This document shows, piece by piece, positions 1 to 8,940 of a stretch of DNA of 64,000 nucleotides. A program made the translations under genes and the position numbers. The stretch covers positions 2,480,001-2,544,000 of the forward strand of contig OY970182.1 of NCBI GenBank assembly GCA_963708095.1, written 5' to 3'. The notes beneath the pieces are model-generated. The model did no database searches, had not been told where the DNA came from, and saw nothing but the letters and a program-made list of their open reading frames with translations. Every line of letters starts with the position of its first letter. Within the stretch, counting starts at the first letter, position 1. The stretch is from JAJZVS01 sp963708095 (GTDB lineage Bacteria > Pseudomonadota > Alphaproteobacteria > Acetobacterales > Acetobacteraceae).

Positions 1-340
1 CGGCCGTGCCCGTGCCGTCCGCCCGGACGCCGGCGAGATACAGCAGTGCGTACAGCAGCATCGACGCGTGGCCGTTCGACAGCACGAACCGGTCGCGGTC
101 GGGCCAGCCCGGATCTTCCGGATCGTAGCGGAGGAAGGACTGCCACAGCGTATAGGCGACCGGCGCCAGGCCCATCGGCGTGCCCGGATGGCCGGAGTTC
201 GCCTGCTGCACCGCATCCATCGCCAGGGTCCGGATGGTGTTGATGCAGACCTCGTCGATCGGGCGTTCGGCGAGCGGCGCGCTTTGCGCCTCGTCCGTCC
301 CCGCCCGGCCTACTGCCTGCGTGTTTTCGTCATCCATCAT
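1..340 (-). CDS. tkt: Transketolase, N-terminal part (cut by window edge)
   Basis: The first 113 residues of a transketolase are visible; the rest lies beyond position 1. After a variable leader of about 28 residues comes the family N-terminus, with CINTIRTLAMDAVQQANSGH followed by PGTPMGLAPVAYTLW and DRFVLSNGHASMLLYA, the thiamine diphosphate half-site. The enzyme moves two-carbon ketol units between sugar phosphates in the cytoplasm. The ATG at 340 has a GGAGG ribosome site six bases upstream, and a second ATG follows directly. The gene starts 37 bases after the phosphoketolase stop on the same strand, so the two are probably co-transcribed and share xylulose 5-phosphate as substrate. Confidence 0.9.
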   Translation of the reverse strand, partial: MMDDENTQAVGRAGTDEAQSAPLAERPIDEVCINTIRTLAMDAVQQANSGHPGTPMGLAPVAYTLWQSFLRYDPEDPGWPDRDRFVLSNGHASMLLYALLYLAGVRADGTGTA

Positions 341-377
341 GCGTCCTCCGTTGTACCGGGGATATGCGCGCGCGGCC

Positions 378-2741
378 TCATGCCGTCCAGCGCCAGTTCC
401 GGACTTCCGGCATATCCTCGCCGTGCTCGCTGATATAAAGCTTGTGGCGTTCCATCGCAGTCCAATAGCGCGCCGTCGCACGCTCCACCTCGCCCTCGAG
501 GCGGGGGATGCGCCGGATGGCATCGAGCGCAAGCTGGTAGCGGTCGAGATTGTTCAGCACCACCATGTCGAACGGTGTCGTAGTCGTGCCTTCTTCCTTG
601 TAGCCTCGCACATGGATGTTGTCATGGTTGCGGCGCCGGTAGGTGAGCTTGTGGATCATCGCCGGATAGCCGTGGTAGGCGAAGATGACCGGCCTGTCGG
701 TGGTGAACAACGCATCGAAATCCGCGTCACCCAGGCCGTGCGGATGCTCTGACTGCGGCTGCAATGCCATCAGGTCCACGACATTGACGACCCGGATGCG
801 GATATCCGGAACGTCGTCGCGCAACAAAGTGACCGCGGCCAGTGTCTCGAGCGTGGGCACGTCGCCGGCGCAGGCCATGACCACATCGGGATCGTCCCCC
901 GCGGTGCCGGCCCAGCCCCAGATGCCGGCGCCAACGGTGCAGTGGCGGATGGCGGCGTCAATGTCCAGCCATTGCCATTCGGGCTGCTTGCCGGCGACGA
1001 TCAGGTTGACGTAGTTGCGGCTGCGCAGGCAGTGATCCGCCACCGACAGCAGGCAGTTCGCGTCCGGCGGCAGATAGATGCGGACAATATCGGATTTCTT
1101 GTTGGCGATGTGGTCGATGAACCCCGGGTCCTGATGGGAGAAACCGTTGTGGTCCTGACGCCAGACGTGCGAGGTCAGCAGATAGTTCAGGGACGCGATC
1201 GGCTGCCGCCACGGGATGTTCCGGCTCTCCTTCAGCCATTTCGCGTGCTGGTTGAACATCGAATCGATGATGTGGATGAATGCCTCGTAGCAGTTGAACA
1301 GGCCGTGGCGCCCGGTCAGCAAGTATCCCTCCAGCCAACCCTCGCAGAGATGCTCGCTCAATACCTCCATCACCCGGCCGTCGGCGCTGAGGTCGATGTC
1401 CACATCCTCGACCCCGGCCATCCATTCCTTGCCGGAGACTTCGTAGACGGCATCGAGCCGGTTGGACGCGGTCTCGTCGGGGCCGAAGAGACGGAAATTG
1501 CGGGTCGCGAGATTGTCCCGCATGACATCGCGCAGGAATTTCCCGAGCACCCGCGTCGATTCCGCCTCCACACCGCCCGGCGCCGGAACGGAAACGGCGT
1601 AGTCGCGGAAATGCGGCATCGCCAGGGGGCGCAGCAGCTCGCCCCCGTTGGCGTGCGGGTTCGCGCCCATGCGGCGATGCCCGGTCGGCGCGAGGGAGGC
1701 GAATTCCTCCCGGAACTTCCCGCCGGCGTCGAACAATTCCTGCGGCCGGTAGCTTCGCATCCACGCCTCAAGCTGTTTCAGATGCTCGGGATTACGGAAA
1801 TCCGCGATCGGGACCTGGTGCGCCCGCCAGGTGCCCTCCACCGGCTTGCCGTCGACGAATTTCGGCCCGGTCCAGCCTTTGGGCGTGCGGAAGACGATCA
1901 TCGGCCAGCGCGGACGCTGCACACCCGCGGGCGGATCGGCCGCCCGCGCCTCTGCCTGAATGCGGCGGATTTGTGCCAGGATGGTATCGAGCGTGCCAGC
2001 CAACGACTGGTGCACGCGCGCAGGATCGTCGCCCTCGACGAAATGCGGCTCGTAGCCGTAGCCGTGCAGCAGGTCGGTCAGTTCCTCGCGGGTGATGCGC
2101 GCGAGCAAGGTCGGATTGGCGATCTTGAAACCGTTCAGGTGCAGGATCGGCAGCACCGCGCCGTCGCGGGCGGGGTTGAGGAACTTGTTCGAATGCCAAC
2201 TGGCGGCGAGCGCGCCGGTCTCCGCCTCCCCGTCGCCCACGATGCAGGCGACGATCAGATCCGGATTGTCGAACGCGGCGCCGTAGGCATGCAGCAGCGA
2301 ATAGCCGAGCTCGCCGCCTTCGTGGATGGCGCCGGGCGTCTCGGGTGACACATGGCTGGGCGCGCCGTAGGGCCAGGAGAACTGACGAAACAGCCGGTGC
2401 AGCCCCTCCCGGCTGCGCTCGATCGCGGGATAGCGCTCCGTGTAGGAGCCTTCCAGGTAGGTCTGCGCCAGCAGGCCCGGACCGCCGTGGCCGGGACCGG
2501 TGACGTAGATCATGTCGAGGTCGTTGTCCTTGATCAGCCGGTTCAGATGCACATACAGGAAGTTCAGCCCCGGCGTGGTACCCCAGTGTCCCAGCAGGCG
2601 GGACTTGATATGTTCCGCCTGTAACGGAGACTCCAGCAGCGGATTCCCCTCCAGGTAGATCTGCCCGACCGACAGATAATTCGCCGCGCGCCAATAGGCG
2701 TCCATACGCGCCAGCAGCTCGGGCGACAACGGATCAGGCAT
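378..2741 (-). CDS. xfp: Xylulose-5-phosphate/fructose-6-phosphate phosphoketolase
   Basis: A full-length (787 aa) phosphoketolase. It splits xylulose 5-phosphate (and often fructose 6-phosphate) with phosphate into acetyl phosphate plus an aldose phosphate, using thiamine diphosphate. Family marks include YLSVGQIYL near the N-terminus, GHWGTTPGLNFLYVHLNRLI, GPGHGGPG, SPETPGAIHEGGELGYSL and the cofactor segment GDGEAETGALAASWHSNKFL. The reading frame stays open 51 codons upstream, but the ATG at 2741 gives the usual family start and has GGAG about nine bases before it. It lies 19 bases after an alcohol dehydrogenase and 37 bases before transketolase on the same strand, indicating an adh-xfp-tkt operon. 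No acetate kinase or phosphotransacetylase is visible here to use the acetyl phosphate. Confidence 0.95.
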   Translation of the reverse strand: MPDPLSPELLARMDAYWRAANYLSVGQIYLEGNPLLESPLQAEHIKSRLLGHWGTTPGLNFLYVHLNRLIKDNDLDMIYVTGPGHGGPGLLAQTYLEGSYTERYPAIERSREGLHRLFRQFSWPYGAPSHVSPETPGAIHEGGELGYSLLHAYGAAFDNPDLIVACIVGDGEAETGALAASWHSNKFLNPARDGAVLPILHLNGFKIANPTLLARITREELTDLLHGYGYEPHFVEGDDPARVHQSLAGTLDTILAQIRRIQAEARAADPPAGVQRPRWPMIVFRTPKGWTGPKFVDGKPVEGTWRAHQVPIADFRNPEHLKQLEAWMRSYRPQELFDAGGKFREEFASLAPTGHRRMGANPHANGGELLRPLAMPHFRDYAVSVPAPGGVEAESTRVLGKFLRDVMRDNLATRNFRLFGPDETASNRLDAVYEVSGKEWMAGVEDVDIDLSADGRVMEVLSEHLCEGWLEGYLLTGRHGLFNCYEAFIHIIDSMFNQHAKWLKESRNIPWRQPIASLNYLLTSHVWRQDHNGFSHQDPGFIDHIANKKSDIVRIYLPPDANCLLSVADHCLRSRNYVNLIVAGKQPEWQWLDIDAAIRHCTVGAGIWGWAGTAGDDPDVVMACAGDVPTLETLAAVTLLRDDVPDIRIRVVNVVDLMALQPQSEHPHGLGDADFDALFTTDRPVIFAYHGYPAMIHKLTYRRRNHDNIHVRGYKEEGTTTTPFDMVVLNNLDRYQLALDAIRRIPRLEGEVERATARYWTAMERHKLYISEHGEDMPEVRNWRWTA

Positions 2742-2760
2742 CGGGGATCTCCAACGCTGC

Positions 2761-3744
2761 TCAGGGCACGAGAACCGCGGCACCCTCGAACCGTCCGGCG
2801 CGCAGGTCGGCGAGGGCTTGGTTCGCCGCCGTGAGCGGATAGGTGGTGGTCGCGGTGACGATGCCGATCTCGGGCGCCAGGCGGAGGAAATCAATCCCGT
2901 CCTGGCGTGTCAGATTGGCGACGGACAGAACCTGCCGTTCCTCCCACAGCAGCCGGTAGGGGAAAGCCGGGATGTCGCTCATGTGAATGCCGGCGCAGAC
3001 CACGCGACCGCCCTTGCGGACCGCACGCAACGCGAGCGGGACCAGTTCGCCCGCCGGCGCGAAGATGATCGCGGCATCGAGTGGCTTCGGCGGCGATTCA
3101 TCGGACCCGCCCGCCCAGGCGGCGCCAAGACTGCGCGCGAACGCCTGCGTGACAGCATCGCCCGAACGCGTGAAGGCGAACACCGTGCGCCCCTGCCAGC
3201 GCGCAACCTGGGCGAGAATATGCGCCGCCGCACCGAAACCATAAAGCCCCAGCCGCTTGCCCGGACCGGTGAACCCCAGCGCGCGCCAGCCGATCAGGCC
3301 GGCGCAGAGCAGCGGCGCGAGGGCCACGTCATCGCCGGCCTCGCCGAGTGAGAACGCATAGCGCGCATCAGCGATCACCGCCGTCGCGAAGCCGCCGTCG
3401 CGCGTGTAGCCGGTGAACAGCGGGCGATCGCACAGATTTTCCTGCTGGCCGAGACAATAGGGGCAAGCCCCGCAGGTGTGGCCGAGCCACGCGATGCCGA
3501 CGCGTTCGCCGAAGTGCAGATCCATGACGCCGGCGCCGACGGCATCGATGCGGCCGACGATCTCGTGGCCCGGGATGACCGGCACCTGCGGGTTCGCAAG
3601 TTCGCCATCGACGACGTGCAGATCCGTGCGACAGACGCCGCAGGCCGCCACCTGCACGCGCACCTCGCCCGGGCCGAGGCACCGGTCGGGGAGCTCGGTC
3701 CAGCGGAGGGAGGTCCCGATCTCGTTCAGCACCATCGCCTGCAT
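2761..3744 (-). CDS. Zinc-dependent alcohol dehydrogenase (AdhA-like)
   Basis: A 327-residue medium-chain zinc dehydrogenase. It shows the catalytic zinc segment CGVCRTDLHVVDG, GHEIVG, the four-cysteine structural zinc loop (CGACPYCLGQQENLC) and a Rossmann turn GLYGFGAAAH. These fit cytoplasmic NAD(P)-dependent alcohol oxidation or aldehyde reduction; the substrate cannot be read from sequence. The ATG at 3744 is preceded by GGAG at six bases and begins the family core MQAMVLNEIG; an upstream ATG at 3843 would add 33 unrelated residues. It is the first gene of the adh-xfp-tkt operon. The pairing suggests a role in two-carbon aldehyde metabolism or redox balance alongside the acetyl-phosphate route (inference). 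Confidence 0.85.
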   Translation of the reverse strand: MQAMVLNEIGTSLRWTELPDRCLGPGEVRVQVAACGVCRTDLHVVDGELANPQVPVIPGHEIVGRIDAVGAGVMDLHFGERVGIAWLGHTCGACPYCLGQQENLCDRPLFTGYTRDGGFATAVIADARYAFSLGEAGDDVALAPLLCAGLIGWRALGFTGPGKRLGLYGFGAAAHILAQVARWQGRTVFAFTRSGDAVTQAFARSLGAAWAGGSDESPPKPLDAAIIFAPAGELVPLALRAVRKGGRVVCAGIHMSDIPAFPYRLLWEERQVLSVANLTRQDGIDFLRLAPEIGIVTATTTYPLTAANQALADLRAGRFEGAAVLVP

Positions 3745-3882
3745 GGCGTACTCCGGTTCCGCGGGAAGCCCGGGGGTCGCCACGCGACGAACGACGGCCG
3801 GCACTGCGCCTGCATAGCACCGACCGGCTGCCCGCGGCAGCACATGCGCCGGCCGGAGCGCCGGTCACAGTCTCGCGATGAC

Positions 3883-3919
3883 GGCCTCCATCCCTCGCGC
3901 GGCGCGACGGATGGAGGCC
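3883..3919 (-). terminator. Hairpin downstream of oxlT
   Basis: A perfect 11-bp stem (GGCCTCCATCC paired with GGATGGAGGCC) with a 15-base loop lies 8 bases after the stop of the OxlT-like gene. No T-run follows on the minus strand, so it may be a Rho-assisted terminator or a 3' end stabiliser. The rest of the 3745-3926 gap would hold the promoter of the adh-xfp-tkt operon; no clear -35/-10 pair was found. Confidence 0.5.
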
Positions 3920-3926
3920 CGGGCGG

Positions 3927-5213
3927 CTATTCGCCGGCGTGCCCGTGCAGCGGCTGCGGCGCGCCGACCGAATGGCGCAGCGGCCGCAGCACGAAGATCG
4001 CCAGCAGCACCACGGCGAAATTCATCACCGCGGTGGTCACGAATACCGCGTGCCAGCTTCCCGTTGCAGCCTTCAGCACGTTTGCCAGCGGCACCAGGAA
4101 TGCCGACAGCCCTTTGGCGGTATAAAGGAAGGAAGCGTTCACGGTCGCGTATTTCGTTCCGAACGTATCCGTGCAGGTCGACGGGAACAGGCTGAAGATC
4201 TCGCCCCAGGTGAAGAAGATCAGGGCCGAGCTGAACACGAAGGCCCACGGGCTCTGGCCCGCCCAGCCCAATATCCAGTACGCGAGGCCGCCGATCCCGA
4301 ACGCGATCGCCATCGTGTACTCGCGCCCGATGTGGTCCGACACCCAGCCGAAGAACGGCCGCGCCGCCCCGTTCGCGACGTTGTTGATGATGAGGGCCAC
4401 CGTCAGGGTCGAGCCGCCGAGCAGGATCACCGTGCGCGCGACATGGTAGTTGGTGGCGATCAACGCGATCTGCGCCGTGGCCATCAGGCCGCTCGCGGAG
4501 ACCAGCACGAACATCACGTACAGGATCCAGAAAACCGGCGTCTTCAGCATCTCGCGCGGCGGGACACTCACGGTCGTCTGCGCGACCTTGCTCGAGGTGA
4601 CGGGCGGCACCTCATGCGGCAGCGGCCCCTTCAGCAGCCACGCCACCAGGAAGATGATGCCGCCCTGGATCAGGCCGAACCAGAAGAACGTCGAGGCGTA
4701 GCCCACCGAAGCGATCATCATCCGGATCGGCACCACCGTGATGGCCGCGCCGGCACCGAAGCCTGCCGCCGTGATCCCCACCGCGAGACCGCGCCGGTCC
4801 GGGAACCATTTCACCGCATTGCCGACGCAGGTCGCATACACCGCCCCGGCGCCCACGCCTGAGAGCGCGGCCCCGAAATAGAGCGCCGTCAGCGAACCTG
4901 CGAAGGAATTGATGATCCAGGCAATGGCGACCAGGATACCGCCGACCGCGACGACCAGCTTCGGTCCGCGGTGCGGGCCGAGGCTGTCCGCGATCCAGCC
5001 TTCGAGCGGCGTCAGCCAGGTCTCCAGGGCCACGAAGATGCTGAAGGCGACCTGGATGCCGGCGACCGGCCATTTGTTCGCGGCCGCCATCGGATGGACG
5101 AACAAGGTCCAGCCGTATTGCAGATTGGCGATCAGCACCATGCAGATGACGCCGATGATGAGCTGGGTCCACCAATTCACGGGAACCCCGCTGCCTGCGG
5201 TTGATCCGTTCAT
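3927..5213 (-). CDS. MFS oxalate:formate antiporter-type carrier (OxlT-like)
   Basis: A 428-residue MFS carrier with about 12 hydrophobic segments. The N-terminal WWTQLIIGVICMVLIANLQY and LQYGWTLFV segment, the loop GNAVKWFPDRRGLAVGITAAG and the C-terminal FSLFPSTCTDTFG-TKYATVNASFLYTAKG are typical of the oxalate/formate antiporter branch. In Oxalobacter, OxlT exchanges oxalate for formate; the family also contains carriers for other small carboxylates. It closes the same-strand series gntR, ThDP enzyme, CoA-transferase, acyl-CoA synthetase, which supports uptake of a small dicarboxylate or hydroxyacid. It is separated from the synthetase gene by 170 bases with two hairpins, so its expression may be partly independent. 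Confidence 0.85.
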   Translation of the reverse strand: MNGSTAGSGVPVNWWTQLIIGVICMVLIANLQYGWTLFVHPMAAANKWPVAGIQVAFSIFVALETWLTPLEGWIADSLGPHRGPKLVVAVGGILVAIAWIINSFAGSLTALYFGAALSGVGAGAVYATCVGNAVKWFPDRRGLAVGITAAGFGAGAAITVVPIRMMIASVGYASTFFWFGLIQGGIIFLVAWLLKGPLPHEVPPVTSSKVAQTTVSVPPREMLKTPVFWILYVMFVLVSASGLMATAQIALIATNYHVARTVILLGGSTLTVALIINNVANGAARPFFGWVSDHIGREYTMAIAFGIGGLAYWILGWAGQSPWAFVFSSALIFFTWGEIFSLFPSTCTDTFGTKYATVNASFLYTAKGLSAFLVPLANVLKAATGSWHAVFVTTAVMNFAVVLLAIFVLRPLRHSVGAPQPLHGHAGE

Positions 5214-5351
5214 GTCTTGGACTTCCCCCTTGGATGCGCCGGACAGTTTGTTCTGTTCCTGACGCTCGATACGATCCCGCTAGGGATCAGGAACGATTTT
5301 CGTCGTCTCGATGGCGATGGACCTCCATTTTGGTTGCACGCGAGCGGAGAT

Positions 5352-5376
5352 GCCGCGGGCGATGGCCGCCCGCGGC
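5352..5376 (-). terminator. Strong hairpin between acyl-CoA synthetase and oxlT
   Basis: A perfect 10-bp GC stem (GCCGCGGGCG with CGCCCGCGGC) and a 5-base loop lie 7 bases after the synthetase stop. No T-run follows. A second, short dyad (GATCCC-GCTA-GGGATC, 5273-5288) lies nearer oxlT. Together they suggest partial termination or an mRNA processing point before the carrier gene. Confidence 0.45.
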
Positions 5377-5383
5377 AGGTACG

Positions 5384-7558
5384 TCACGCGATCAGGCCGG
5401 CCCCGCGCGCCCATTTGTATTTCGCGCCGAGTACGGCGACCGGGGTTTCGGTCGTATACGGATAGGCGGGGATGCCGTTGGCGAACAGGTGCTCGGACGC
5501 CTGTTCCACCTCCACATCGCCGGCGAGGGACGCAACGATCGGCTTGGTGATCCCCTTCGCGCGCATCTCCTGCACCACTTCCAGCACCACGCGCGCGAAC
5601 ACCATCGGCGGCGTGATGATGGTGTGCCAGTAGCCGAGGATCACCGCGTGGATGCGCTCATCCTCCAGCGCCAGGCGCAAGGTCTTCTGGTAGGTGGTCG
5701 GCGGCTCGCCACCGGTGATGTCCACCGGGTTGCCGGCGGCACCGAAGGGCGGGATGAACTTGCGGAACGCCGCGTCGAGATCGGGCGGCATGGTCATCAG
5801 GTTCAGCCCGTTGTCGACGCAGGCATCCGACAACAGCACGCCGGAACCGCCGGCGCCCGTCAGGATCATGACATTCTCGCCCTTCGGCGTCGGCAGCACC
5901 GGCACCGCGCGGGCGTATTCCAGCAAGTCGCGCAGGCCGGGGGCGCGGATCACGCCGCACTGGCGCAGCACGTCATCGTAGATCTTGTCGTTGCCGGCCA
6001 GCGCCGCGGTATGCGAGCTCGCCGCCTTGGCGCCCGCCGCGGTGCGCCCCGCCTTCAGCACCACCACCGGCTTCTTCTTGGTCACCCGCCGCGCCACATC
6101 GGCGAACGACCGCCCGTCCTTCAGGTCCTCCAGGTGCATGGCAATGACGGAGGTGTTGTCATCCTGCTCGAAGAACGTCAGCAGGTCATCCTCGTCGAGG
6201 TCCGATTTGTTGCCGAGCCCGACGATCGCAGAGACGCCCATCTTCGCCGAGCGGCTGAAGCCGATGATGGCCATGCCGATCCCGCCCGATTGCGACGACA
6301 GCGCGGCGTGGCCGCGCACGTCGAACGGCGTGCAGAATGTCGCCGACAGGTTCGACGGCAGGTAGTAGAAGCCGTAGATGTTCGGGCCCATCAGCCGGAT
6401 GTTGTATTTGCGGCCGATCTGCTGGATCTCGTGCTGGCCTTCGACATTGCCGGTCTCGGCGAACCCGGACGGGATCAGCACCGCGCCGGCGATCCCCTTC
6501 TCGCCGCATTCCACCAGCGCCTGCGCCACGAACTTGGCGGGGATGGCGAACACCGCGACATCGATCTCGCCGGGCACGTCCTTGACCGACGCATAGGCCT
6601 TGCGGCCCATGATCTCCTGTGCCTTCGGGTGGATCGGGCAGATCTGGCCCTGGTATCCCCCGTTGATCAGGTTCTTCATCACCGAGTTGCCGATCTTGCC
6701 GTCCTCGGCGGAGGCGCCGATGACCGCCACCGTCGCCGGCTTCATGATGCGGTTCATCGCCTTCAGGATCTCGTCCTTGCTCGGACGATAGCGTTCCGGC
6801 TGCGGCGCGAAATCGACCACGATGCGCACATCCGCCGCGATCGCGCCCTGTGCGGTGGCGAACACCGGGTTGAGGTCGAGCTCGGTGATTTCCGGGAAGT
6901 CGGTGACCAGTTCCGAGACCTTGACGATCAGCCCGGCGAGCGCGGCGCGATCGACCGCCGCGCCGCCACGCACGCCGCGCAGCATCTCGGCCGCCTGCAC
7001 GCCGTCCAGCATGGAGAGCGCATCCGCTTCCGTCGCCGGCGCCAAGCGGAACGTCACGTCCTTCAGCACCTCGACCAGGATGCCGCCCAAACCGAACGCC
7101 ACCAGCTTGCCGAAGCTGCCGTCGGTCACCGCGCCGACGATCACCTCCTGCCCGCCGGTCAGCATCTGCTGCACCTGCACGCCGTCGATCCTGGCGTCTG
7201 CCTGGTGTTTGCGCGCGTTCGCCACGATCTGCGCATAGCCGGACGCGACCTCGTCGGCGGACTTAAGGTCGAGCAGAACGCCCCCAGCCTCGGTCTTGTG
7301 CAGGATATCGGGCGAAACGATCTTCAACGCGACGGGAAAGCCCATCGCCGCGGCGGCTTTCGCGGCCTCGGCGGCGGAGCCGGCCAGCGCCTCCTGCGGC
7401 ACCGGAATGCCGTAGGCGTCGCAGACCAGCTTGCCCTCGGGCGCGGTCAGCGACTGGCGGCCAGCCGCCCGCACCTTGTCGAGCACCCGGCGCACCGCCG
7501 CCCGATCGGCGCTTGCGCCTCCCTGGCGTCGGCCTGCGATCGTTATCGTGTCTTGCAT
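5384..7558 (-). CDS. ADP-forming acyl-CoA synthetase (acetate-CoA ligase family)
   Basis: A 724-residue fused synthetase. An ATP-grasp half comes first (about residues 30-250, with ALKIVSPDILHKTEAGGV and ELDLNPV), then a CoA-binding Rossmann domain (about 270-395, VAVIGASAEDGKIGN) and a ligase domain with SSQSGGIGM (421-429) and the phosphohistidine loop SSHTAALAG with His516. The family makes an acyl-CoA from acid, CoA and ATP, releasing ADP and phosphate. The order is permuted relative to archaeal ACD subunits but common in bacteria. Next to a formyl-CoA transferase and a ThDP enzyme, it could activate oxalate, formate or a 2-hydroxyacid (inference). The start at 7558 lies 65 bases after the transferase stop. 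Confidence 0.85.
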   Translation of the reverse strand: MQDTITIAGRRQGGASADRAAVRRVLDKVRAAGRQSLTAPEGKLVCDAYGIPVPQEALAGSAAEAAKAAAAMGFPVALKIVSPDILHKTEAGGVLLDLKSADEVASGYAQIVANARKHQADARIDGVQVQQMLTGGQEVIVGAVTDGSFGKLVAFGLGGILVEVLKDVTFRLAPATEADALSMLDGVQAAEMLRGVRGGAAVDRAALAGLIVKVSELVTDFPEITELDLNPVFATAQGAIAADVRIVVDFAPQPERYRPSKDEILKAMNRIMKPATVAVIGASAEDGKIGNSVMKNLINGGYQGQICPIHPKAQEIMGRKAYASVKDVPGEIDVAVFAIPAKFVAQALVECGEKGIAGAVLIPSGFAETGNVEGQHEIQQIGRKYNIRLMGPNIYGFYYLPSNLSATFCTPFDVRGHAALSSQSGGIGMAIIGFSRSAKMGVSAIVGLGNKSDLDEDDLLTFFEQDDNTSVIAMHLEDLKDGRSFADVARRVTKKKPVVVLKAGRTAAGAKAASSHTAALAGNDKIYDDVLRQCGVIRAPGLRDLLEYARAVPVLPTPKGENVMILTGAGGSGVLLSDACVDNGLNLMTMPPDLDAAFRKFIPPFGAAGNPVDITGGEPPTTYQKTLRLALEDERIHAVILGYWHTIITPPMVFARVVLEVVQEMRAKGITKPIVASLAGDVEVEQASEHLFANGIPAYPYTTETPVAVLGAKYKWARGAGLIA

Positions 7559-7623
7559 GACTTCTCTCCCGGACGTTTCGTTCCCATTCCGTCACCGCGG
7601 CAGGGCGCGGACCCGCCCCGCCG

Positions 7624-8889
7624 CTAGGCGTGCGCGGCGCGGCCGAGCGCGCCCGACGCCTGCAGCTCACCCACGCGCTTGTCGTCGAATTTCAGCACCT
7701 GGCGCAGGATCTCGTCGGTATGCGCACCGAGCAGCGGTGAAGGCTTCACCTCCGTGATGCTGTCAGACAGCTTCACCGGATTGCCCACCGTCAGGTATTT
7801 TCCCCGGGTCGGGTGGTCCACCTCGACCACCGTGCCGGTCTTGCGCAGAGACGGTTCCTCGGCGAGTTCCTTCATCGACAGGATCGGCCCGCACGGGATG
7901 TCGTGCTCGTTCAGGATCTCCATTGCCTCGAACTTGGTCTTGGTCATCGTCCACTCTTCGATGACGCCGAAAATGTCCTTGAGCCGCGGCAGCCGCGCAT
8001 CCGGCGTCGCGTAGTCCGGATCGGTGATCCAGTCCTCGCGTCCGATCACCTTGCAGATGTCGTTCCACACCGGCGCCTGGGTGATGAAATAGATGTAGGC
8101 GTTCGGGTCCGCCTCCCAGCCCTTGCACTTCAGGATCGACCCCGGCTGGCCGCCGCCCGAAGCGTTACCGGCGCGCGGCACCGCATCGCCGAACGTGCCG
8201 TGCGGATACTGGGGGTATTCCTTCAGCACGCCGTGCGCCAGGCGCTGCTGGTCGCGCAGCTTGACCCGGCACAGGTTCAGCACGCCGTCCTGCATCGCCG
8301 CCAGCACCTTCTGCCCGCGCCCCGTCGCGTTGCGCTGGTACAATGCCGCAACGATGCCGAGCGCCAGATGCAGCCCGGTCCCGCTGTCGCCGATCTGCGC
8401 CCCCGTCACCAGCGGCGGACCGTCGTCGAAACCGGTGGTCGAGGCCGCGCCGCCGGCGCATTGCGCAACGTTCTCGTAGACCTTGCAGTTCTCATACGGC
8501 CCGGGGCCGAAGCCCTTGACCGAGGCCATGATCATGCGCGGGTTCAGCTCCTGGATGCGCTCCCAGCCGAGCCCCATGCGGTCGAGGGCGCCGGGGGCGA
8601 AGTTCTCCACCAGGACGTCGCAGACCTTCACCAGGTCCTCCAGCACCTCCTTGCCCTTCGGGTGCTTGCTGTCGATCGTGATGGAGCGTTTGTTGTGGTT
8701 CAGCATCGTGAAATAGAGGCTGTCCACGTTCGGGATGTCGCGCAACTGGCCGCGCGTGATGTCGCCCCCGCCGGGACGTTCCACCTTGATCACGTCCGCA
8801 CCCAGCCACGCGAGCAGCTGCGTGCACGTCGGCCCCGACTGCACATGGGTGAAATCGAGGATCCGAACGCCGTCCAATGCCTTCGCCAT
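7624..8889 (-). CDS. frc: Formyl-CoA:oxalate CoA-transferase (class III)
   Basis: A 421-residue class III CoA-transferase closely resembling Oxalobacter FRC: it opens with ALDGVRILDFTHVQSGP and continues TRGQLRDIPNVDSLYFTML, VYENVAQCAGGAASTTGF and KLRDQQRLAHGVL. The catalytic aspartate is Asp168 in GAQIGDSGTGLH (Asp169 in Oxalobacter, from memory). Such enzymes exchange formate and oxalate on CoA through mixed anhydrides. One oddity is the mobile glycine loop, which reads SGGGQPG instead of GGGGQPG. The neighbours are a ThDP enzyme upstream (51 bases) and an acyl-CoA synthetase downstream (65 bases). The family likeness is strong; the exact substrate pair is not proven. Confidence 0.88.
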   Translation of the reverse strand: MAKALDGVRILDFTHVQSGPTCTQLLAWLGADVIKVERPGGGDITRGQLRDIPNVDSLYFTMLNHNKRSITIDSKHPKGKEVLEDLVKVCDVLVENFAPGALDRMGLGWERIQELNPRMIMASVKGFGPGPYENCKVYENVAQCAGGAASTTGFDDGPPLVTGAQIGDSGTGLHLALGIVAALYQRNATGRGQKVLAAMQDGVLNLCRVKLRDQQRLAHGVLKEYPQYPHGTFGDAVPRAGNASGGGQPGSILKCKGWEADPNAYIYFITQAPVWNDICKVIGREDWITDPDYATPDARLPRLKDIFGVIEEWTMTKTKFEAMEILNEHDIPCGPILSMKELAEEPSLRKTGTVVEVDHPTRGKYLTVGNPVKLSDSITEVKPSPLLGAHTDEILRQVLKFDDKRVGELQASGALGRAAHA

Positions 8890-8940
8890 AGTCTGCTCCT
8901 GCTCGCTTCTCTCAACCGTGCCGGGAAACGCTGCGCGCCG

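Noticed and set aside
942..2348. Long plus-strand open frame (468 codons)
   Set aside because: It lies wholly opposite the phosphoketolase gene; GC-rich coding DNA keeps the opposite strand open. The translation has no family features.
5201..7627. Plus-strand open frame of 808 codons
   Set aside because: It is antisense to the acyl-CoA synthetase, His/Arg-rich with no domain; a shadow of codon bias.
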